From positions 1-9,501 of the forward strand of contig JBKEBQ010000055.1 in assembly GCA_047973225.1 (NCBI GenBank): a stretch of DNA of 9,501 nucleotides. The letters are read 5' to 3'. Source of the stretch: JBKEBQ01 sp047973225. GTDB taxonomy: Bacteria > Bacillota_I > Bacilli_A > Erysipelotrichales > Erysipelotrichaceae. The first letter of the stretch is position 1. Every line of letters begins with the position of its first letter. Both the position numbers and the translations under genes were made by a program. This document shows positions 4,931-9,501 of this stretch, piece by piece. The notes under the pieces were generated by a model that worked only from the letters and a program-made list of their open reading frames with translations, was not told the DNA's origin and did not search any database.

Positions 4931-6593
4931 ACGTTATGAAGTTAATTCTCAAGGTGCTGTAATTATTGGAACACCTGTGACATTGACTCCTTCTGAAAAG
5001 ACAGCCATGATAGAGCGGATGTTCGCAATCAATGGATGGACGTATACTCTTTTAGAAGAGATAACCTCTGCGCACTATTTCATTGAATTAAAGAATGATA
5101 ATTTGCAGATTGAAAAGCGTTTTCATCTGTATCATGGAAATGTAAGAAAAGAGGATCCCGAACGAAATCGTGAAGAAAAGAAAATACAGCTGGGGACAGA
5201 AAACGATCCTAGACAGTATGTTGATGATGCGTTAATTCTCGGATTTTATGTTTATGAAAATAAAAACTCACTTGATGACACAGTAGTTGTTGCATGGCCG
5301 ATAGAAGAAGGCAAAAACTACCCAACTAACCCTAGTTTAAGGGTAAACATGAGAACAGATATCATGCCTGCCAAAAATGCTGGGTATTATGTTGATAAAA
5401 CAACAGGCAAAAACTTAGTGGCATTTCGTCCAGAATTCATTTATCACTATATTGAAAATTATAAGGACTTACATTACGGTGGTTATGATATTTTACAATC
5501 TGATGAAGATATACATGATGCTATAAATGAGAATGAACGGTTAACCACAGGTTGCAATGTTCTTCTTTACGGTGTTCCCGGTTCTGGTAAGAGTTGGACA
5601 ATTGAGCATGAATATTGCAAAAAGGATAGTAAGGTGGAGCGTTTAGTATTCCACCCAGACTATACCTATTCGGATTTCATAGGTCAGATTCTCCCAAATG
5701 TCGCTGAAGATGGGCAGGTAAGCTATAAATTCACAGCAGGTCCATTCACTAATATTTTGCTGGACGCATATACACACCCAGAGGATGAATATATCCTTAT
5801 TATCGAAGAAATCAATCGTGGCAATGCCCCCGCTATTTTTGGAGAGGTATTTCAGCTGCTTGACCGAAAGGTTGAAATAAAAGATGGAGATGATGACGAT
5901 GGATTCCCTGTCGGAACGAGTGAGTATGCAATAACTAATGCAAATATTGCAAAAATTGTATATGGGGATCCAACTCGCAAAGTTCGTATCCCATCAAACC
6001 TTTCCATTCTTGGTACAATGAATACTTCTGATCAGAATGTGTTTACATTGGATACAGCATTTCAAAGAAGATGGGATATGCGACTTACTGAAAATAATTT
6101 TGACAATGTTGATCCTGAATTAGCTAATGCAGAAATCCTTGATACCACTATTACATGGAAAAATTTTTGCACAGCAATTAACGGCATTGTTGTTGGAAAC
6201 AGTGCAAGAATGACTTCATCGGAAGACAAGAGACTGGGCGCATATTTTGTACACCTTCGTGACTTGCAAAAAGACGAGCGTATGGGGAATCTTGGTGATG
6301 GAGAATATGATGATCTAAGAAAAAAGGAATCAGCTGGCACACTTACCGATATAGAGAAGAACCGTCTATCTGAAATTCGTGACGCAATGAAGCAGTATCG
6401 CAAGTTTCCAGAGAAGGTCATTAAGTATCTGTGGGATGATGCTTTTAAATTTAATCGTGAAGTAGTTTTTGAAAATACAGAGTATCAGAGTTTAGAGCAG
6501 GTTATCCGTGCATTCATGTATGCCCAAGGTATCGACCGCTTTAAGATGTTTAAGGAAAATGTAGTAAGTGCTTTCCGAGACTCTGAACAGTAA
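4917..6593 (+). CDS. McrB-like AAA+ NTPase, restriction subunit R1 (558 aa)
   Basis: Motor subunit of the restriction complex, expected to hydrolyse GTP or ATP and drive or gate the nuclease. ATG 4917 is preceded by AAGGAGGTG (4901-4909), a near-perfect SD, preferred over the adjacent TTG 4914. Residues 1-185 form an N-terminal region I cannot assign (HLYHGNVRKEDPERN near 70-84), presumably for DNA recognition. The AAA+ core follows: Walker A GVPGSGKSW (219-227), Walker B with the McrB-type IIEEINRGNAPAIFGEVFQL (295-314), MNTSD (368-372) at the position of McrB's MNTAD signature, then an arginine pair in AFQRRW (381-386). The C-terminal 160 residues are helical. Order and family match R1 of LlaJI. 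The stop is 15 bases before the nuclease gene. McrBC-like restriction of methylated DNA is an alternative, less likely beside cognate methyltransferases. Confidence 0.9.
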   Translation: MERDERYEVNSQGAVIIGTPVTLTPSEKTAMIERMFAINGWTYTLLEEITSAHYFIELKNDNLQIEKRFHLYHGNVRKEDPERNREEKKIQLGTENDPRQYVDDALILGFYVYENKNSLDDTVVVAWPIEEGKNYPTNPSLRVNMRTDIMPAKNAGYYVDKTTGKNLVAFRPEFIYHYIENYKDLHYGGYDILQSDEDIHDAINENERLTTGCNVLLYGVPGSGKSWTIEHEYCKKDSKVERLVFHPDYTYSDFIGQILPNVAEDGQVSYKFTAGPFTNILLDAYTHPEDEYILIIEEINRGNAPAIFGEVFQLLDRKVEIKDGDDDDGFPVGTSEYAITNANIAKIVYGDPTRKVRIPSNLSILGTMNTSDQNVFTLDTAFQRRWDMRLTENNFDNVDPELANAEILDTTITWKNFCTAINGIVVGNSARMTSSEDKRLGAYFVHLRDLQKDERMGNLGDGEYDDLRKKESAGTLTDIEKNRLSEIRDAMKQYRKFPEKVIKYLWDDAFKFNREVVFENTEYQSLEQVIRAFMYAQGIDRFKMFKENVVSAFRDSEQ

Positions 6594-6608
6594 AGGCGGT
6601 GATTTGGT

Positions 6609-7901
6609 ATGGATTTGGACTCAGCATTAAAATCTGTTATGGAGTTCGATTTGGCAGACCACTGTCATGTAAACTCAAATGAAGATGGTGATAGGTTTGT
6701 GGGCATTAAAGCAGATTCTGACAATGCGATGGTCTATTTCCCTATTGGATATCAACTGCCGAAAACTGATGCCGAAATCAGAACGGATATAAAGCATTTG
6801 ATACAGGTGCTTTCTGAGTTTACAACTAAGGATGACAGATTACTGGCATTGAACAGGTTTGCTGCACCACAGAGTGTGGATTTTCCTATAAATGCTTTTA
6901 AGAGTGTAATAGAATATTTCTTTTCAACTGGTGGCAAGTATTATGTGGAAACGGATGCAACCTATAAAACGGCAGCAACGGGAAATCAAGACTGGCCAAG
7001 AACTGTGCGAAATCAAATGCCACTTGTGCAGTCAAAAAACGGGGTGAGTTCATTCATTTATACAAATTTTGTGGTTCGCTCTGTAACCCCAAATGACACG
7101 AAACTCATTACTCAGGTGAATCGATACTGCGTTTATGAAGCCTTTAAGAGACTTGGGTGGCTGTATGTTCCTTATACGATAGAAGAACCGGGACCACACC
7201 CAGATGTCAAAACATCAATTGCAATTGTGCAGAGTAAACTGGCTGGAACTAACGATGATAAGAAAAGAGCATTGTTCCAAGGCATGAAAGATATGCTTGA
7301 GTTTATGAACGAGAAAACCTCAGACAAACAGTTTTATTTTGGAACGGATAATTTTGACCATGTATGGGAAAAGTTAATAAACCGTGCATTTGGTGAAAGA
7401 GATAAGGACAGATATTTCCCTCGTACCAGATGGTTGCTGGATAAAGGTAGATATAAAGAGAAACGTCCTTTGATACCAGATACCATTATGATTTGCAACG
7501 GCAAGTATTATGTGCTTGATGCGAAGTGCTACAAGTATGGTTGGACTGGCATTCCAGATCATTTGCCGAACGGCTCCTCTATCAATAAGCAAATTACCTA
7601 TGGAGAATACTTAGAACAACACATGGGTGTGAACAATGATTCCTTGTTTAATGCTTTTATTATGCCGTACAATATGGCGAAGAATCACTTTGAGATTGAT
7701 TCTATAGTTGGAAATGTGGGAGAAGCCGTTGGTGACTGGCGAAGCAACCGTAAATATTACGAGAGAATTCAAGGTATCGTAATGGATACCAGATATTTGA
7801 TGTATCATTATTCAGGAAAGCCGCTGAAAGAGAAAGTGGCATTGGCTGAATGTATTGAAGCAGTATTGGGACGTGACCTAGTGCCAGCGCCTCGTACATA
7901 A
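6609..7901 (+). CDS. LlaJI-like PD-(D/E)XK restriction endonuclease subunit R2 (430 aa)
   Basis: Probable DNA-cleaving partner of the NTPase. ATG 6609 follows AAGGCGGTGAT (6593-6603), one mismatch from the full anti-SD complement. The N-terminal half (1-240) has no motif I can name. From NFDHVWEKLINRAFG (248-262) the protein resembles the LlaJI/McrC-type nuclease region: conserved FPRTRW (270-275), then PD (290-291) in IPDTIMI and DAK (304-306) in YVLDAKCYKYG, the PD-Dx(n)-D-x-K catalytic core with Asp replacing the commoner Glu, followed by NKQITYGEYL (326-335) with the expected Gln. It is last in the operon and a terminator begins 10 bases after the stop. LlaJI cuts an asymmetric GACGC-type site by memory; this protein's site could differ. 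An intact active site is visible. Confidence 0.87.
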   Translation: MDLDSALKSVMEFDLADHCHVNSNEDGDRFVGIKADSDNAMVYFPIGYQLPKTDAEIRTDIKHLIQVLSEFTTKDDRLLALNRFAAPQSVDFPINAFKSVIEYFFSTGGKYYVETDATYKTAATGNQDWPRTVRNQMPLVQSKNGVSSFIYTNFVVRSVTPNDTKLITQVNRYCVYEAFKRLGWLYVPYTIEEPGPHPDVKTSIAIVQSKLAGTNDDKKRALFQGMKDMLEFMNEKTSDKQFYFGTDNFDHVWEKLINRAFGERDKDRYFPRTRWLLDKGRYKEKRPLIPDTIMICNGKYYVLDAKCYKYGWTGIPDHLPNGSSINKQITYGEYLEQHMGVNNDSLFNAFIMPYNMAKNHFEIDSIVGNVGEAVGDWRSNRKYYERIQGIVMDTRYLMYHYSGKPLKEKVALAECIEAVLGRDLVPAPRT

Positions 7902-7910
7902 AAAGATAGA

Positions 7911-7955
7911 CCTCTGATAGCAGTTATATAAAACTGTGTTCAGAGGCCTTTTTTT
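7911..7955 (+). terminator. Intrinsic terminator of the restriction operon, possibly bidirectional
   Basis: CCTCTGA (7911-7917) pairs with TCAGAGG (7940-7946), and an inner stem CAGTT/AACTG (7921-7925/7932-7936) extends it; a T7 run follows (7949-7955). On the opposite strand the hairpin is followed by TCTATCTTTTT, so it may also end the convergent zinc-finger gene, whose stop codon (7954-7956) overlaps the T-run. Confidence 0.85.
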
Positions 7956-9144
7956 ATTGGGCAGATGCTTCTTCACGCTCTCTGCGTTTTTTACGGTATC
8001 GTGCTTGCGTGACACGGTTACAGCATTCGGTGCTGCAATACCTCGTCTTTGTCGATGTGGTTTTGACTAAAAAATATTTACCGCAGTTTGGATTATCGCA
8101 AGGGCGGTAAAGTTCAAGGTCTGGCTTCAAGTAGAAAATCGAAAAATATAAAGCACACAGCAGATTATCCACTTTCCACGAAGGGGCCATCGTATCAGCA
8201 TTATATACGGGATGGATTCCATCCAAGTTTGCATTTATCTCTTCGCCAATAATGTGACGTGCTATTTCCACCAAGGACTTCTTCATCTCTTTTGTGAAAG
8301 CATCAAGGTTTGGGTCTTCGTAATATGCAAGGCCGTTGCTAAAATTAAGCATACCGACCTCATGGAAATAATGGAACAGAAGGTCTGTTATATTTTTCTC
8401 AATACCAGAACTTTCGAGGTTCAGATATAGTACTGTTATATTTCGGAATAGAAGGTCATTGAAACCGGACTTAGCAGAATAACCACCCACTATATCGTTG
8501 TACTCTTGTATTGATAGCTGATAACTGCCGTAAATGGTATCTGTCACTGTGTAGAAATCAGAATTAAATGCTTCATGCTCTCTTTCATACGAAACATTAA
8601 TTTTTGGCGATTGCAGCAGATCGATGTAGGAACGATGCTTGGTAGTGTATGCTTGAGTCATCGCATCCGTTTTGATTGTAAGGTCTTCGGCAAACAGCAA
8701 ATTTATGGTTAGCAGTAAGATTTTCTGATAGTCCTTGTGTGTCTCATTTGCAGCAGTCATTAATTCCACGGTCATTCGCAGCCGTTCCATAATACTATAC
8801 AAAGTGTTAGCATCGATTTCTTCATAACTTCCTGTGGATACAGGAAATAAGAATCCGTTTTTTTCCATAAACGATGACAGCTCTTTTACTGACTTATTTG
8901 ATAGAGCCATTATTGTTCCAAGTACATTTGCTTCTTCTATAGTTCCATTGGGGGCAATTCGCACTAATCCTTTTTTGGCTGCATATGCAAAAAGTAGCTT
9001 TGGCTCATGCAGGGCCTGCAGTTTATATTTTCTAATTGGCTCCTCTCCCGGTGCTATGTGTTCTAAGTCAGTAACGCAGTCACAGGAGTAGCTTTCGAAC
9101 TGAAACAGAATGTTTTTTAAAAAATTCTCTTTGATCTGGGGCAT
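7954..9144 (-). CDS. CGNR-type zinc-finger protein (396 aa)
   Basis: Convergent to the restriction operon. ATG at 9144 is preceded on its strand by AAAGGAG (complement of 9151-9157) six bases upstream. Residues 1-340 are mostly helical and resemble the N-terminal region of CGNR zinc-finger proteins: FLFPVSTGSYEEI (98-110), then a helix with RLRMTVELMTA (121-131). The C-terminal finger has C349 and C354 (CDNPNC), K-Y-F, then RYCSTECCNR with C370 and C374/C375, followed by a very basic tail (YRKKRRERE) suited to nucleic-acid binding. The usual CGNR tetrapeptide reads CCNR. Similar proteins may be annotated as DUF6076 (recollection, not verified). No enzyme motif is visible; a regulator or accessory DNA-binding protein is the best inference. 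Independent cargo unrelated to the restriction genes is equally possible. Confidence 0.8.
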   Translation of the reverse strand: MPQIKENFLKNILFQFESYSCDCVTDLEHIAPGEEPIRKYKLQALHEPKLLFAYAAKKGLVRIAPNGTIEEANVLGTIMALSNKSVKELSSFMEKNGFLFPVSTGSYEEIDANTLYSIMERLRMTVELMTAANETHKDYQKILLLTINLLFAEDLTIKTDAMTQAYTTKHRSYIDLLQSPKINVSYEREHEAFNSDFYTVTDTIYGSYQLSIQEYNDIVGGYSAKSGFNDLLFRNITVLYLNLESSGIEKNITDLLFHYFHEVGMLNFSNGLAYYEDPNLDAFTKEMKKSLVEIARHIIGEEINANLDGIHPVYNADTMAPSWKVDNLLCALYFSIFYLKPDLELYRPCDNPNCGKYFLVKTTSTKTRYCSTECCNRVTQARYRKKRREREEASAQ

Positions 9145-9352
9145 TTTCGGCTCCTTTCTTCAACTAAAAGTCATGGCTTTTGCCATGGCTTTATTTTTTT
9201 GCGCTGAGAATATAATGGCAAATAATATGTTTTATATTAATAATACAGAAACTATATGAGTATATCAATAGATATAACGTTATTAATAAATAAAAATAAT
9301 GTGTAATTTGACTATATTTCATTACTTTTTTAAAGGCACTATACTTAGAGAT
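9145..9352. other. AT-rich intergenic region upstream of the zinc-finger gene
   Basis: The stretch 9210-9330 is extremely AT-rich and has small palindromes (AACGTT 9276-9281, TTATTAATAA 9280-9289). It should hold the minus-strand promoter of the zinc-finger gene, but I found only weak -10-like sequences and no good -35 partner. On the + strand TATACT (9340-9345) is a reasonable -10, with only TTTCAT (9317-9322) at -35 spacing. TTGACT at 9308-9313 is too far from it (26 bases). Confidence 0.45.
9167..9200 (+). terminator. Terminator-like hairpin without an obvious upstream gene
   Basis: AAAGTCATGGC (9167-9177) pairs with GCCATGGCTTT (9182-9192) through 11 pairs including one U-G wobble, around a TTTT loop, and is followed by ATTTTTTT to 9200. 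This is a textbook + strand terminator, yet the + strand has no gene after 7901. Read on the minus strand it is a leader hairpin just ahead of the zinc-finger gene's SD, without a good T-run on that side. Confidence 0.6.
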
Positions 9353-9472
9353 AGTGAAACGCATCGCTTTTCACTCCACTCGTTTCAAAGTTCATCGCCT
9401 GATCAGCGATGCCCAGAGCGGCGAAACGGACACAAGTAAATATCAGTCAACCCACTGGGACGGTTGGCCAGT
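9353..9472 (+). ncRNA. Possible structured leader with alternative stems
   Basis: This segment is clearly GC-richer than the AT tract before it. AGTGAAA/TTTCACT (9353-9359/9369-9375) form one hairpin. GCATCGC (9361-9367), in that hairpin's loop, can instead pair with GCGATGC (9406-9412), which can also pair with CATCGC (9393-9398). GAAACG (9356-9361) matches CGTTTC (9381-9386). Downstream, GTCAACC/GGTTGGC (9446-9452/9462-9468) competes with ACTGG/CCAGT (9454-9458/9468-9472). A start codon with SD follows, so a 5' leader RNA with switching folds is plausible; a transfer origin or transposon end is an alternative. I recognise no RNA family. Confidence 0.35.
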
Positions 9473-9494
9473 TAAGAAGTGAGGATTCATTCTT

Positions 9495-9501
9495 ATGGCC
9501 A
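9495..9501 (+). CDS. Possible start of a gene running off the right edge
   Basis: ATG 9495 is followed by GCC and lies nine bases after a GTGAGGA ribosome-binding-like sequence (9479-9485). Only two codons are inside the window, so nothing can be said of the product. The structured segment just upstream would be its leader. Confidence 0.35.

Noticed and set aside
4917..7901. A classical McrBC system that cuts only methylated DNA
   Set aside because: Two intact m5C methyltransferases in the same operon argue for restriction of unmodified DNA. The nuclease also looks closer to LlaJI R2 than to McrC, although the families are related.
9276..9289. AACGTT and TTATTAATAA palindromes as specific binding sites
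   Set aside because: Short palindromes are expected by chance in such AT-rich DNA and no repeats of them support function.

Overview
The window looks like part of an accessory (defence) region from a low-GC Gram-positive bacterium, most likely a Clostridia-type Bacillota. The reasons are AT-rich coding DNA, near-consensus Shine-Dalgarno sequences (AAGGAGGTG, GGGAGG, AAGGCGGTGAT), tightly packed co-directional genes, and best family matches to Firmicutes proteins. No rRNA, tRNA, CRISPR array, integrase or transposase is visible, so the host genus and any mobile carrier cannot be named.

Left part (1-1640, + strand): the 3' part of a PD-(D/E)XK nuclease-superfamily gene whose start lies outside the window, then a small broken ORF (868-1029), then a 198-residue protein with a HEPN-like RNAIH motif. 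A gene-poor stretch follows (1641-2182). It contains a 7-bp hairpin, a 10-bp inverted repeat with pseudoknot potential, G-rich repeats, and at its right end a clear sigma-A promoter (TTGACA-17-TATATT) with palindromes next to and on top of it.

Central part (2192-7901, + strand): one compact six-gene operon. In order: a 64-residue excisionase-type HTH protein, an 87-residue stand-alone Mrr-N-like winged helix, two different m5C DNA methyltransferases, an McrB-like AAA+ NTPase, and a LlaJI-like PD-(D/E)XK restriction subunit. The last four reproduce the M1-M2-R1-R2 layout remembered for the lactococcal LlaJI system. Two methyltransferases suggest an asymmetric target with one enzyme per strand; the NTPase and nuclease would together cut unmodified DNA. 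The two small DNA-binding proteins at the front are the least expected part and may control expression or help read DNA. The operon ends in a good intrinsic terminator.

Right part (7954-9501): a convergent gene for a 396-residue protein with a C-terminal CGNR-type zinc finger; its stop codon lies inside the operon terminator's T-tract. Beyond its start come an apparently orphan + strand terminator hairpin, a very AT-rich stretch, and a GC-richer leader-like segment (9353-9472) with several mutually exclusive stems, followed by an SD and ATG of a gene that runs off the right edge.
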